Origin: JAFGMC01 sp963540515 | GTDB lineage: Bacteria > Pseudomonadota > Alphaproteobacteria > Rs-D84 | Assembly: GCA_963540515.1 (NCBI GenBank) | Contig: CAUTNA010000003.1 | Location: 1 to 64,000, forward strand | Direction of reading: 5' to 3' | Length of the DNA stretch: 64,000 nt | Shown here: piece by piece, positions 1 to 8,566 of the stretch | Layout: the number at the start of each line of letters is the position of its first letter | How positions within the stretch are numbered: position 1 is the stretch's first letter | The notes under the pieces: model-generated | The model's database searches: none | What the model was told of the DNA's origin: nothing | What the model saw: only the letters and a program-made list of their open reading frames with translations | Translations under genes and position numbers: made by a program

Positions 1-20
1 AAAAATATAATTATATTTTT
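1..20. terminator. AT palindrome, possible terminator of the alkyltransferase gene
   Basis: The first 20 bases form a perfect palindrome (AAAAATATAA followed by its reverse complement) just past the stop of the leftward gene ending at 23. It could work as a weak terminator, but in DNA this AT-rich chance is a real alternative, and the window edge hides the context. Confidence 0.25.
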
Positions 21-22
21 AA

Positions 23-322
23 TTAATTTTTAATATAAAACTTTTCTTCTTTAAGCAATTTGATTTTTGTTTTTATTCCTCCACTGCCTGAATAACCACC
101 GATTGTTCCATTTGATCTTATTACTCTGTGGCATGGAATAATTACGGGTAGTGGATTTGCGCCAACTGCATTTGCAACTGCACGTACAGCTTTTGGATAT
201 CCTGATATTTCTGCAAGTTTTTTATAACTAATTGTTTTACCTTTTGGTATTTTTAATATAGCTTTCCATACATCTTTTTGAAATTTAGTTCCATCTAAGT
301 TATCAATATCAATTTCTGTCAT
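23..322 (-). CDS. Minimal O6-alkylguanine-DNA alkyltransferase (MGMT/Ogt DNA-binding domain)
   Basis: A 99-residue protein made of only the C-terminal DNA-binding/active-site domain of the Ogt/MGMT family, which transfers alkyl groups from O6-alkylguanine to its own cysteine. The hallmark PCHRV is present (about residues 63-67), so the acceptor Cys is kept, unlike in alkyltransferase-like (ATL) proteins. FQKDVWKAI and the helix-turn-helix segment RAVANAVGANPLP precede it, and a GGYSG wing follows. Full-length Ogt is about 160-180 residues; the N-terminal RNase H-like domain is absent. The start overlaps the stop of the upstream hydrolase gene by 4 bases (ATGA), so the two are translationally coupled. 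Confidence 0.85.
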   Translation of the reverse strand: MTEIDIDNLDGTKFQKDVWKAILKIPKGKTISYKKLAEISGYPKAVRAVANAVGANPLPVIIPCHRVIRSNGTIGGYSGSGGIKTKIKLLKEEKFYIKN

Positions 323-960
323 ATCAATCTTTGAGTTGTAAAAAATATATTTTCTTCTTTTAATTGTTTTATAGAAGTTGTTTCTCCATGTCCTGGTACT
401 ACAAAAGTGTTATCATCAAAATTCATTTCATAAAGTTTTTTTATTGATTCTTTTAATATGTTTTTATCTCCTCCTGGTAAATCATATCTGCCATATCCTT
501 CTTTGAAAATTAAATCTCCTACAATTAATAATTTCAAATCTTTTAAATAAAAACAAACTGATCCCTTTGTATGTCCTGGTGTTTTTATTATATCCATAAC
601 CAAACCAAAAATCTCTTTTTTATCAAAATTTATATTTAAAGGCTTTTTATAATCTTCTTTTATTTCTTCTAAATTAAAATAGTTTAAAAGTTCTTTGCCC
701 CAAATAATTAAATCAAGATCACTATAATTTAAATACCATGAAATATTGAATTTTTCAGAAAGAAAAGGGGCGCAATTTATATGATCTGGATGTCCGTGAG
801 TTGAATAAATAGATAAAAGATTTAATTTTCTTTTATCTAAGTATTCAATCCATCCATTTATATTTCCCCACGCATCAAAAATTATACAATCACTACCATC
901 ATTCAAAACAACAGAATTTGTATTATTAGGATTATTTTGAACTATATCAAATTTTATCAT
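319..960 (-). CDS. Metallo-beta-lactamase-fold hydrolase (glyoxalase II-like)
   Basis: A 213-residue MBL-fold protein. The metal-binding HxHxDH motif appears as THGHPDH near residue 55. PGHTKGS, a VGD aspartate and a C-terminal PGHG supply the other usual ligands. The compact size and the GHT-GS-D-GHG pattern fit the glyoxalase II / YcbL group of thioester hydrolases, but the substrate cannot be told from sequence. It overlaps the end of ftsH by 14 bases and the downstream alkyltransferase by 4, so it is part of the leftward HIT-tilS-ftsH unit. Confidence 0.85.
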   Translation of the reverse strand: MIKFDIVQNNPNNTNSVVLNDGSDCIIFDAWGNINGWIEYLDKRKLNLLSIYSTHGHPDHINCAPFLSEKFNISWYLNYSDLDLIIWGKELLNYFNLEEIKEDYKKPLNINFDKKEIFGLVMDIIKTPGHTKGSVCFYLKDLKLLIVGDLIFKEGYGRYDLPGGDKNILKESIKKLYEMNFDDNTFVVPGHGETTSIKQLKEENIFFTTQRLI

Positions 961-2794
961 TTTTCTTTTTTGATTTACCTGTTTTGTTAAGTGTTATTTT
1001 TAGTATTTCTTCACCAGACAGTGTTTCTTTCTTTAATAATTCTTCTGCTAATTTTTTAACAATTGTTTTATTTTTTGTTAGTATTTTTATTGCATCATTA
1101 TGTGCTTCATCCATCCAGCTTTTTACTTCACCATCAACTATTTCTGCCATTTTTTCTGATGCATTTTCAAGAGAAGTTTTGCCTCCAAAAGAATTAGCTT
1201 GATTAATTGCAACTGTTCCAATTTTCTTAGAAAGCCCAGCAGATACAATTGCATATCTTGCCATTTTTGTTGCGCCAGCTATATCACTTTCTGCTCCTGT
1301 TGTAACTTTATTATCTCCAAAGAATATTTCTTCAGATGCTCTACCAGCCATATAAATTGAAAGGTTTGCTTTCAATTCTTCTTTTGTCATAGATACCTTA
1401 TCATCTATTGGTAAGTGTTGCACCATACCAAGTGCGCGCCCACGTGGTACAATTGTTGCCTTGTGAATAGGGTCTGTTATATTTCTATAAAATACACTAA
1501 CGTATGCATGTCCTGCCTCGTGATATGCTGTTAATTTTATATCACTTGGTCGCATATTTTTTCTTTTTTCTGGTCCCATTAAAATTTTATCCCTTGCGGT
1601 ATCTAAATCACTTTGTTCAATTTCTTTATGTCCAACTTTTACTGCATAAAGTGCTGCTTCATTTAAAAGATTTGCAAGCTCTGCACCAGATAAGCCTTGA
1701 GTTCCTCTCGCCAAAGTGTTCAAATTCACAGATTTAGATAATTTTACTTTTTTTGCATGTAAATTTAATATTGCCTCTCGTCCCTTTAAATCTGGATAAT
1801 CAATATAAACTTGTCTATCAAATCTACCTGGTCTTAGAAGTGCAGCATCAAGCATATCGGGTCTGTTAGTTGCTCCAATTACAATAATACCTGTCTCATT
1901 TGAGAAGCCATCCATTTCGATTAAAAGTTGATTTAAAGTTTGTTCTCTATCTTGATCATTGTATGAATGATTTCCACGTTTTTGTCCAATTGCATCAATT
2001 TCATCAATAAATAAAATACATGGTGCATTTCTTTTTGCCATTTCAAAGATATCTTTGATTTTTGCAACTCCAAGTCCAACTATTATTCCTGAGAAATCAC
2101 TACCAGAGGTTGCAAAAAATGGAACATTAGCTTCTCCTGCAATGGCACGTGCCAGTAGTGTTTTTCCTGTTCCAGGTTCACCAGACAGAAGTACTCCACG
2201 TGGTACTTTTGCACCAACTGCTTTAAATTTTTTACTATCTTTTAAAAAGTTAACAATTTCTTGTAATTCTTCTTTTTCGTTATCTATTCCTGCAACATCT
2301 GTAAAAGTTGTTTTTGTTTTTCCGGCAACTATTTTCGTTGGATTTTGTCCAATAAGTGTTCTTTTAAAATTTCCCCCACCTACATTTTTCATTCCTCTAA
2401 AGATCCAAATCATAAAAATAAGAGATATTAGTATCCATGACCAACTTGCAATTCTATCTATTAATTTCTTTCTAGATTCAATTTTTACTTCTATTCCTTT
2501 TTTTGCTAGTTCTGTTAAAACTTCAGAATTATTTAAAAGCTTGGTTGTGAATTTTGTACCATCTTTAAGAGTTCCTTTTGCATTCATATCATCAGTATTA
2601 AAGATAATATTTTGTATATCACTTTGTCGCCTTAAAACATCCGAAAAAGATAGTTCTATCTGTTTTTGATTTGAAGATATTTTTTCTTTTATATAATCTG
2701 ATTTCAAATAACCTTTAACAGCTATACCTGCAAATATAACTGTAAAAATTGCTAAAAAAATAAAAGATTTATCTTTTGGTAATTTAATTTTCAT
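947..2794 (-). CDS. ftsH: ATP-dependent zinc metalloprotease FtsH
   Basis: Membrane-anchored AAA+ protease that degrades misfolded membrane proteins and short-lived regulators. From the N-terminus: a first membrane segment, a short periplasmic domain, a second membrane segment (WSWILISLIFMIWIF), Walker A GEPGTGKT, Walker B LFIDEIDA, the second region of homology with RPGRFDRQ, then the zinc site HEAGH. The ATG at 2794 is preferred because AGGAAG lies 3-8 bases before it; a longer frame from 2836 would run into tilS. This gives 615 residues, slightly shorter than E. coli FtsH because of a short tail. tilS upstream is the usual partner. Confidence 0.97.
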   Translation of the reverse strand: MKIKLPKDKSFIFLAIFTVIFAGIAVKGYLKSDYIKEKISSNQKQIELSFSDVLRRQSDIQNIIFNTDDMNAKGTLKDGTKFTTKLLNNSEVLTELAKKGIEVKIESRKKLIDRIASWSWILISLIFMIWIFRGMKNVGGGNFKRTLIGQNPTKIVAGKTKTTFTDVAGIDNEKEELQEIVNFLKDSKKFKAVGAKVPRGVLLSGEPGTGKTLLARAIAGEANVPFFATSGSDFSGIIVGLGVAKIKDIFEMAKRNAPCILFIDEIDAIGQKRGNHSYNDQDREQTLNQLLIEMDGFSNETGIIVIGATNRPDMLDAALLRPGRFDRQVYIDYPDLKGREAILNLHAKKVKLSKSVNLNTLARGTQGLSGAELANLLNEAALYAVKVGHKEIEQSDLDTARDKILMGPEKRKNMRPSDIKLTAYHEAGHAYVSVFYRNITDPIHKATIVPRGRALGMVQHLPIDDKVSMTKEELKANLSIYMAGRASEEIFFGDNKVTTGAESDIAGATKMARYAIVSAGLSKKIGTVAINQANSFGGKTSLENASEKMAEIVDGEVKSWMDEAHNDAIKILTKNKTIVKKLAEELLKKETLSGEEILKITLNKTGKSKKKNDKI

Positions 2795-2801
2795 ATTCTT
2801 C

Positions 2802-3755
2802 CTATTTGTTTTTAAAGCTTGTGCTTTCTCCCTCACGAACTATTATTATTTTATTTTTAAACCTTCTAATTGTACAACCTGATAATGTAAATTTAGAGTC
2901 TACTCTTAAATTATTTAGTGCATTTTTTAAAGATTTCAATCTAGGAGTGTAATTATTTTTTCCAACTCTCTTAAGAATTTCAGAAATTAACTTAAATTGA
3001 ACTTCTTCTGGTTGTTCAAAAAGTGTTTCTGAATCTAATAAAGCAAAATCTTTTTTTAAATTTTTTTCTAATAAAACCTCAACAGATGAATTAATTACTT
3101 CTTTTGCACGTGAAATATTTTCTATAGCAAGCAGTATTCTGTCATCAGTTATTCCTAAAACATCATTTAATAAATATCTGTTTTGTCTTATCTTTACTCT
3201 TGTATATTTAGAGTCACTATTCATTTCATCGGAAAAATATTTTATATTGTTATCTTCACAGTATTTTATCAAGTCAGATCTGTGAGTTTTTAAAAGAGGA
3301 CGTACAATATTTATTCCATCTTTTTTTGAAATTTGAGATATTCCAGATAGTCCATAAATTCCACTGCCTCTTCCAAGATTTATTAAAAAAGTTTCAATCT
3401 GATCATCTGCCTGATGTGCTGTTAAAAGAGTTTTTATATTATTTTCCTTGCAATATTCTATCATAAAATTATATCTAACATCTCTTGCAGTTGCTTCCAA
3501 ATTCGAATTTGGTTTATTTCCTTCCCAAATGAATACTTTAAAAGGAATTTTAAGTTTTTTTGCAGTTTCAACAACATAATTCTGTTCTACTTCTGCATTT
3601 TCACGAAGTTTATGATTAACATGTAAAAGAGTTATATCTAACCCTTCATTAAAACATAAATGTAAAAGACTGATTGAATCAACACCACCACTTACAGCAA
3701 TAGCAATTTTTTCATTCTTATATTTTTCTATAATTTCTTTAAAGTTTTGATTCAT
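2802..3755 (-). CDS. tilS: tRNA(Ile)-lysidine synthetase TilS
   Basis: ATP-dependent enzyme that converts C34 of the CAU-anticodon tRNA-Ile to lysidine, needed for reading AUA. The N-type PP-loop SGGVDS is near residue 20 and HQADDQ is about 100 residues further on, followed by the arginine-rich segment typical of the family. At 317 residues it has the catalytic and middle domains but little of the C-terminal TilS domain. Start 3755 follows the HIT gene stop by one base (TGA-T-ATG); the open frame extends to 3821 but would overlap HIT coding sequence. It ends 7 bases before the ftsH start. Confidence 0.93.
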   Translation of the reverse strand: MNQNFKEIIEKYKNEKIAIAVSGGVDSISLLHLCFNEGLDITLLHVNHKLRENAEVEQNYVVETAKKLKIPFKVFIWEGNKPNSNLEATARDVRYNFMIEYCKENNIKTLLTAHQADDQIETFLINLGRGSGIYGLSGISQISKKDGINIVRPLLKTHRSDLIKYCEDNNIKYFSDEMNSDSKYTRVKIRQNRYLLNDVLGITDDRILLAIENISRAKEVINSSVEVLLEKNLKKDFALLDSETLFEQPEEVQFKLISEILKRVGKNNYTPRLKSLKNALNNLRVDSKFTLSGCTIRRFKNKIIIVREGESTSFKNK

Positions 3756-3756
3756 A

Positions 3757-4077
3757 TCAGTCTGCAAGTATATGAACATGAAAATGGAATACACTTTGAT
3801 AGGGTTCACCAGTGTTTGCACCGATTCTGAATTTTTTGAGTTTTAAATGTTCTATGGTGTCAAAAACTGTTTTTCTAAATCCATCTATGAATTCTTTAGG
3901 TGCGTTTTTATAGAAATCATAAATATCTATATATTGTCCTTTAGGAATTACTAGAATATGAATATTTGCCTTTGGTGCTATATTTTTAAAAGCAAGACCA
4001 AAATTATCTTCAAAAACTTTCTCACAGGGTGCTTCACCTTTAAGAATTTTTGCAAATATATTATTTTCATCGTACAT
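3757..4077 (-). CDS. HIT family nucleotide-binding protein (HINT-like)
   Basis: A 106-residue histidine-triad protein; the triad is HFHVHIL right at the C-terminus. Other family marks are FAKILKGEAP near the start, AFKNIAPKA and HILVIPK. HINT proteins hydrolyse nucleoside phosphoramidates and related adducts. The usual tail after the triad (about 10 residues, GGR...) is missing because the stop lies right against tilS. An AAGGAAA ribosome site precedes the ATG at 4077. First gene of the leftward unit. Confidence 0.9.
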   Translation of the reverse strand: MYDENNIFAKILKGEAPCEKVFEDNFGLAFKNIAPKANIHILVIPKGQYIDIYDFYKNAPKEFIDGFRKTVFDTIEHLKLKKFRIGANTGEPYQSVFHFHVHILAD

Positions 4078-4100
4078 TTATAATTTCCTTTTTTGAAAGT

Positions 4101-4129
4101 ATAATAATAATCTAAAAAAATAAATTCAA
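4101..4129 (-). promoter_or_regulatory. Candidate promoter of the HIT-tilS-ftsH unit
   Basis: On the minus strand TTGAAT (4129-4124) and TATTAT (4106-4101) are 17 bases apart, about 25 bases before the HIT start codon. The spacing is ideal for a housekeeping sigma factor, but the AT richness weakens the case. Confidence 0.4.
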
Positions 4130-4132
4130 GCC

Positions 4133-4162
4133 TTGAAAGTGAAAATTAAAGAATTATATATT
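4133..4162 (+). promoter_or_regulatory. Candidate groES promoter
   Basis: TTGAAA at 4133-4138 is followed by a TATATA/TATATT box at 4155-4162 (16-18 base spacer), some 40 bases before groES. CTTGAAA also matches the -35 half of a heat-shock (RpoH) promoter, but no CCCAT-type -10 is visible. I see no CIRCE inverted repeat, so HrcA control is not supported. Confidence 0.4.
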
Positions 4163-4198
4163 ATTTTATGAAATAAGTTTAAAAGGAGACTGCAAGAT

Positions 4199-4486
4199 AT
4201 GTTTAAACCATTACACAATTACATACTTCTAGAAAAATTGGAAGAAGAAAATAAAACTGCAGGCGGTATAATTATTCCAGATACTGCAAAAGAGAAACCA
4301 ACCAGAGCAAAAGTTATAGCAATTGGAGATGGTTCTTTTGAAAATGGAAATAAAATACCTGTTTCTGTCAAATCAGGAGATATAGTTTTATTTGCAAAAT
4401 GGGCATCTTCTGCAAATGAAGTTAAAATAGATGGTAAAGATTTTATACTTATAAAAGAATCTGATATTTTAGGAATTTTAAATTAA
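4199..4486 (+). CDS. groES: Co-chaperonin GroES
   Basis: 95-residue lid of the GroEL chamber. The N-terminus FKPLHNYILLEKLEEENKT is followed by the mobile-loop glycines GGIIIPD and by the roof and C-terminal strands ending in ESDILGIL. An AAAGGAGA ribosome site precedes the ATG. groEL follows after 15 bases, the standard bicistronic arrangement. Confidence 0.97.
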   Translation: MFKPLHNYILLEKLEEENKTAGGIIIPDTAKEKPTRAKVIAIGDGSFENGNKIPVSVKSGDIVLFAKWASSANEVKIDGKDFILIKESDILGILN

Positions 4487-4501
4487 TTTAGGGGGATAAA
4501 A

Positions 4502-6118
4502 ATGGCAAAAGATATTGTTTTTAATACAGATAAATTAGCAATTGGTGTTGATAAACTTGCAAATGCAGTAAAAATAACAATGGGTCCTAAGGGACGTACT
4601 GTCGTTATTGATAAGTCTTATGGTGCTCCTGTTGCAACAAAAGACGGTGTTAGTGTTGCAAAAGAAGTTTCTTTAAAGGATCCTGAAGAAAATGTTGGAG
4701 CGAGAATGGTGGTAGAGGTTGCTAAAAAAGCAGGAGATAGTGCAGGTGATGGTACAACAACTGCAACAGTACTTGCTCAAAAAATAATCCGTGAAGGAAG
4801 AAGAGTTATAGCAGCTGGTGCAAATCCTATGGATATTAAACGTGGTATTGATTTAGCAACAACCGCAGTTGTATCTGATATTGAAAAACATGCGAGAGCT
4901 GTAAAAGGAAGTAAAGAAATTGCTCAAGTTGCAACAATTTCTGCAAACGGAGATGCTGATATTGGACAAAAAATAGCAGATGCTATGGAAAAGGTCGGTA
5001 AAGAAGGAGTTATAACTGTTGAAGAAGCAAAAGGATTGGAAACTGAAATTGATGTAGTTGAAGGTATGCAATTTGATCATGGTTTTATGTCTCCATACTT
5101 TGTAACCAATAGTGAAAAGATGTTGACTGAACTTGATAATCCTCAAATTTTAGTATCTGAGAAGAAAATAACAAGCCTTCAAGCATTACTTCCAATTTTA
5201 GAGCCTATTGCACAATCTGGAAGAGCACTTCTTATAATTGCAGAAGATGTAGAATCTGAAGCACTTGCTACACTTGTATTAAACAGACTTCGTGGCGGAT
5301 TAAAAGTATGTGCTGTGAAGGCACCTGGTTTTGGTGATCGTCGTAAAGAAATGTTAAAAGATATAGCTGTACTTACTGGTGCAACAGTTATTTCTGATGA
5401 TATGGGTATGACTCTTGAAAATATATCTCCAGCTGTTCTTGGAAGTACAAAACGTGCTGTAATATCAAAAGATAATACTTTGTTAGTTGATGGTAATGGT
5501 GATAAAAAAGATATTGAAAATAGGGCAAATGAAATCCGTAAATCTTTGGAATTATCAACCAGTGATTATGATAAAGAAAAGTTATCAGAACGTCTTGCAA
5601 AACTTGTTGGTGGTGTTGCTGTTATTAAAGTTGGAGGCATGACCGAAATCGAAGTTAAGGAAAAGAAAGATAGAGTTGATGATGCTTTAGCAGCTACTCG
5701 TGCAGCAGTTGCAGAAGGAATTGTTGCAGGTGGTGGTATTGCACTAATCCGTTCAATTGAATCTTTAAATTCCTTAAAGGGAGCTAATCAAGATCAAAAT
5801 ATTGGTATTGATATTATTCGCCGTGCTTTAACAGCACCATGTTCTCAGATTGCTGAAAATGCTGGTGTAAGTGGTGAAATTGTAGTTGGTAAAGTTATGG
5901 AATCAAAAGATTATAACTTTGGATACAATGCACAGACTGGAGAATACTTAGATATGATGAATGCTGGAATTATAGATCCTGCTAAAGTTGTAAAAACTGC
6001 ACTCCAGGCAGCAAGTTCTACAGCTGGTGTATTACTTACAACAGGTGCTATTATGACAGAAATTCCAGAAGATAAACCATCTCCTGCAATGCCAGCTGGT
6101 ATGGGAGGTATGATGTAA
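4502..6118 (+). CDS. groEL: Chaperonin GroEL
   Basis: 538-residue 60-kDa chaperonin. Nucleotide-binding MGPKGR and GDGTTTATV, the apical domain, and the AALxATRAAVAEG hinge signature (here ALAATRAAVAEG) are all present. The C-terminus has the short GMGGMM tail that lines the cavity. A GGGGG ribosome site lies 6 bases upstream. Length and motifs are complete; only one groEL copy is in the window. A strong hairpin follows. Confidence 0.98.
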   Translation: MAKDIVFNTDKLAIGVDKLANAVKITMGPKGRTVVIDKSYGAPVATKDGVSVAKEVSLKDPEENVGARMVVEVAKKAGDSAGDGTTTATVLAQKIIREGRRVIAAGANPMDIKRGIDLATTAVVSDIEKHARAVKGSKEIAQVATISANGDADIGQKIADAMEKVGKEGVITVEEAKGLETEIDVVEGMQFDHGFMSPYFVTNSEKMLTELDNPQILVSEKKITSLQALLPILEPIAQSGRALLIIAEDVESEALATLVLNRLRGGLKVCAVKAPGFGDRRKEMLKDIAVLTGATVISDDMGMTLENISPAVLGSTKRAVISKDNTLLVDGNGDKKDIENRANEIRKSLELSTSDYDKEKLSERLAKLVGGVAVIKVGGMTEIEVKEKKDRVDDALAATRAAVAEGIVAGGGIALIRSIESLNSLKGANQDQNIGIDIIRRALTAPCSQIAENAGVSGEIVVGKVMESKDYNFGYNAQTGEYLDMMNAGIIDPAKVVKTALQAASSTAGVLLTTGAIMTEIPEDKPSPAMPAGMGGMM

Positions 6119-6140
6119 TTTTGTTTTAATAGAAACTTAT

Positions 6141-6166
6141 AAAGCCTGCTTTGCAGGCTTTCTTAT
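6141..6166 (+). terminator. groESL rho-independent terminator
   Basis: A 9-bp stem (AAAGCCTGC / GCAGGCTTT) with a TTT loop sits 22 bases after the groEL stop and runs into a T-rich tail. Confidence 0.85.
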
Positions 6167-6491
6167 TAATAATATATATAAAAAAATTGTATATTATAGA
6201 GAGATCTTTTTAAGATATTAATTTTTAATTTTAAATAATTAAATTAAAGATTTTTATTAAAATAATAAGTTTAAAATTAAAAAAACAAATAATATGTTTA
6301 TATTTTATTAAACTGACAATATAAATTTTTTACTTTAAATATAGGTACTTTATTATTCTTAATTTAACATGATCTATTGTCATATATAAGTAAATGTAAT
6401 TATACATAAATATAGATTGTAATTTATAATCTTAAATCAGGTTTATTAATTAATGTTTATTATAAAATGTGATTATTTGAATTTATATTTA
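6167..6491. other. AT-rich intergenic stretch with one copy of a direct repeat
   Basis: About 325 bases with no gene, tRNA or convincing ORF. Its one notable element is a roughly 50-base AT-rich sequence near 6233 that recurs at 8489 on the other side of the next gene. Confidence 0.5.
6233..6283 (+). repeat. AT-rich direct repeat, copy 1
   Basis: A sequence beginning AAATAATTAAATTAAAG and continuing through TTTAAAATTAAAAA nearly matches 8489-8538, apart from a C/T change, a short indel and a few other differences. The two copies flank the Cys-rich surface protein gene in the same orientation. Low complexity means part of the match could be compositional. Confidence 0.5.
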
Positions 6492-8345
6492 TTATTGATA
6501 AAAACAATTTTCAATTATCTCTAAAGTTTCTTCACTATCTATAAACTTCTTTTTTACAGTAGTCCATAATTGTATATAACAACTCTGTCTTGATTTAGAT
6601 GTTTCATTATAGCTATTATTTTGGTTTGTTGTAAAATGATCATCATTAACAGGAGTACATTCTTTTGGCATTACTTCAAATCCTTTGGTAGAACTTCTTT
6701 CACAAAATTTAGATGAGAAATGTGAGAAATTTATTTCATTTACATCCTTATTATAAGTTTGATATTCACTATCGTATAATCCGTCACAAGGATAGCACAA
6801 TATTTTAGTTTCTTCTTCAGATCTTATATGTATTCCATTTGTATCTATAGACTTTTTGTTTTTACCATCTTTATTTTCATCTTTATCTAAATAATATCCT
6901 TTATTACATAAATATATTCCTGTATTTTGTTTATGCTTATAATATCTATCATCTTTACAAAAGAAACCACTTGGACATATTATATAACAATCTTCTATAC
7001 TTTTTGCACCGCTATCAGAAAATTCTCTTTGTTGACATTTTGTTATTCCTTGATCAATATTTTTATTATATTTATATGTTCCACCTGTACAATAGTTATT
7101 TTGAGGACAAGTAAGGCAATCATCATTATTAAATTTATTAGCTGGTAAATAATAACCTGGTTTACAATTTACTGTCTTCTCTTCCCAATGTGCAACTAAG
7201 TGAGTTAATTCATAATCTCCATCCCAATTTTTACATGAAGAACCATTTGAAGAATAATATAAATCACTTGTTGGATCGCTAGTATATCTATACCCAGTAA
7301 AATTATATCCTGTCTTTGTTGGTAATGTTATACTTGGCATAGGACTACCAAAAGTTGCTGTTACACTATCCGTACCACCTGTTCCACCTTGTTTATATAA
7401 TGTAATAGTTGTTGTTTTAGCTATACAATCTGTATCATCAGAATTTGGTTTATAGCCTTTCGTACAATATAATTCTCTTGAGCCATAACTACCTTTTAAC
7501 TCCCTAATTGTGTAAACAAAGGATTTAAGTCCTTCATTGCTACATATTATTCTCACTGGGGCAACTATAAAACCATTATTTAAATATTTAACTATACCTC
7601 TATGTACTCGACTTGCCCTTTGAAGTCCAGGAGATTTACACCAACCATAACTAAAATGGTCTATTCTACTATTTTTATAAATATTTAACATATCATAATT
7701 GTCATAGGTTGCCTTAAAATTTCGATTTATAGAAGGATAAAGATTATAAGATTTATTTTTATAATTCTTATAATCATCATTAGGCATATTTCTATACATA
7801 CCTTCTTTAAGACTAGTATGACTAACTCCAGTAATTTCTTCATTTTTAACAGAATATGTAATTTTACTTCCTGAAGTATAGAAATAAAATAATCTAAAAT
7901 CTTTATATTCACCTATATTACTACAACTAATTTGTACAGGATAAAAATGATCTTTTTCTTCTGCTTCTATTCTTGCAATAAATCCATATTCATCTGAATA
8001 TCCCATAACTTTACAATTAGGATGGATACCAATTATACAATCAGTAATATTAAATTCTACTGCTCTTTCAGCTCCACCTAAAAAAAAATTACAAGCCTCT
8101 GGACAATCATAATTACCACTACATTCAGATTCATAATTTACATTATTAAATTCTTCCTTACATCCATAGTATAAATTATTATACTCGTTTAATGAACAAC
8201 AAAAAACAAAATTAGGATATAACATAAACAAGAATAAAACACTAAATTTAATTAATAATTTTGATTTTAGTTTTAAAAAAACTAAAATCTTTCTAATAGA
8301 CTGATAGAATCTTATTATCAAAAATCTATTTAATACTCTTCTCAT
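6492..8345 (-). CDS. Large Cys-rich secreted/surface protein with InlB-type repeat
   Basis: 617 residues, function unknown. A basic N-terminus is followed by a hydrophobic export segment at about 33-48 ending FVFCC. Residues 50-300 hold many cysteines in an unrecognised region. Residues about 311-388 look like a Listeria-Bacteroides (InlB B) beta repeat: ITLYKQGGTGG, then TKTGYNFTGYRY and a closing LVAHWEE. After that come Cys motifs of the CxPGYY / CxxCP kind (CKPGYYLPA, CLTCPQNNYC, CNKGYYLDK), as in EGF-like and ephrin-receptor-like modules. This suggests a disulfide-rich extracellular adhesin or sensor. No ribosome site marks the ATG at 8345, so a later start closer to the signal segment is possible. 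It stands alone, flanked by direct repeats. Confidence 0.75.
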   Translation of the reverse strand: MRRVLNRFLIIRFYQSIRKILVFLKLKSKLLIKFSVLFLFMLYPNFVFCCSLNEYNNLYYGCKEEFNNVNYESECSGNYDCPEACNFFLGGAERAVEFNITDCIIGIHPNCKVMGYSDEYGFIARIEAEEKDHFYPVQISCSNIGEYKDFRLFYFYTSGSKITYSVKNEEITGVSHTSLKEGMYRNMPNDDYKNYKNKSYNLYPSINRNFKATYDNYDMLNIYKNSRIDHFSYGWCKSPGLQRASRVHRGIVKYLNNGFIVAPVRIICSNEGLKSFVYTIRELKGSYGSRELYCTKGYKPNSDDTDCIAKTTTITLYKQGGTGGTDSVTATFGSPMPSITLPTKTGYNFTGYRYTSDPTSDLYYSSNGSSCKNWDGDYELTHLVAHWEEKTVNCKPGYYLPANKFNNDDCLTCPQNNYCTGGTYKYNKNIDQGITKCQQREFSDSGAKSIEDCYIICPSGFFCKDDRYYKHKQNTGIYLCNKGYYLDKDENKDGKNKKSIDTNGIHIRSEEETKILCYPCDGLYDSEYQTYNKDVNEINFSHFSSKFCERSSTKGFEVMPKECTPVNDDHFTTNQNNSYNETSKSRQSCYIQLWTTVKKKFIDSEETLEIIENCFYQ

Positions 8346-8488
8346 ATGTTTGAATTTTACTAAATTATTAGCAATAACTTCAAGTTGTTTTATATAAATA
8401 ATAAAATAAATTATTAAATTTATAATTTAATTAAATTTAGCTATAAAAATTGTCAAAATCTCAGTATCCTACTTAATGATAATATAAT

Positions 8489-8538
8489 AAATAATTAAAT
8501 CAAAGATTTATTAAAATAAGAAGTTTAAAATTAAAAAT
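8489..8538 (+). repeat. AT-rich direct repeat, copy 2
   Basis: Begins AAATAATTAAATCAAAG and matches the element at 6233-6283. It abuts the tsf terminator, just as copy 1 lies beyond the groEL terminator. Confidence 0.5.
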
Positions 8539-8566
8539 AAAGAACCGCAATTTCTTGCGGTTCTTT
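8539..8566 (-). terminator. rpsB-tsf terminator
   Basis: A 12-bp stem (AAAGAACCGCAA / TTGCGGTTCTTT) with a TTTC loop lies directly after the tsf stop. A/T runs on both sides could let it act in both directions. Confidence 0.85.

Noticed and set aside
984..2669. Plus-strand frames (72, 77, 204 aa) over ftsH
   Set aside because: Shadow frames of ftsH; no ribosome sites or family resemblance.
4078..4198. CIRCE/HrcA operator before groES
   Set aside because: No TTAGCACTC-type inverted repeat found.
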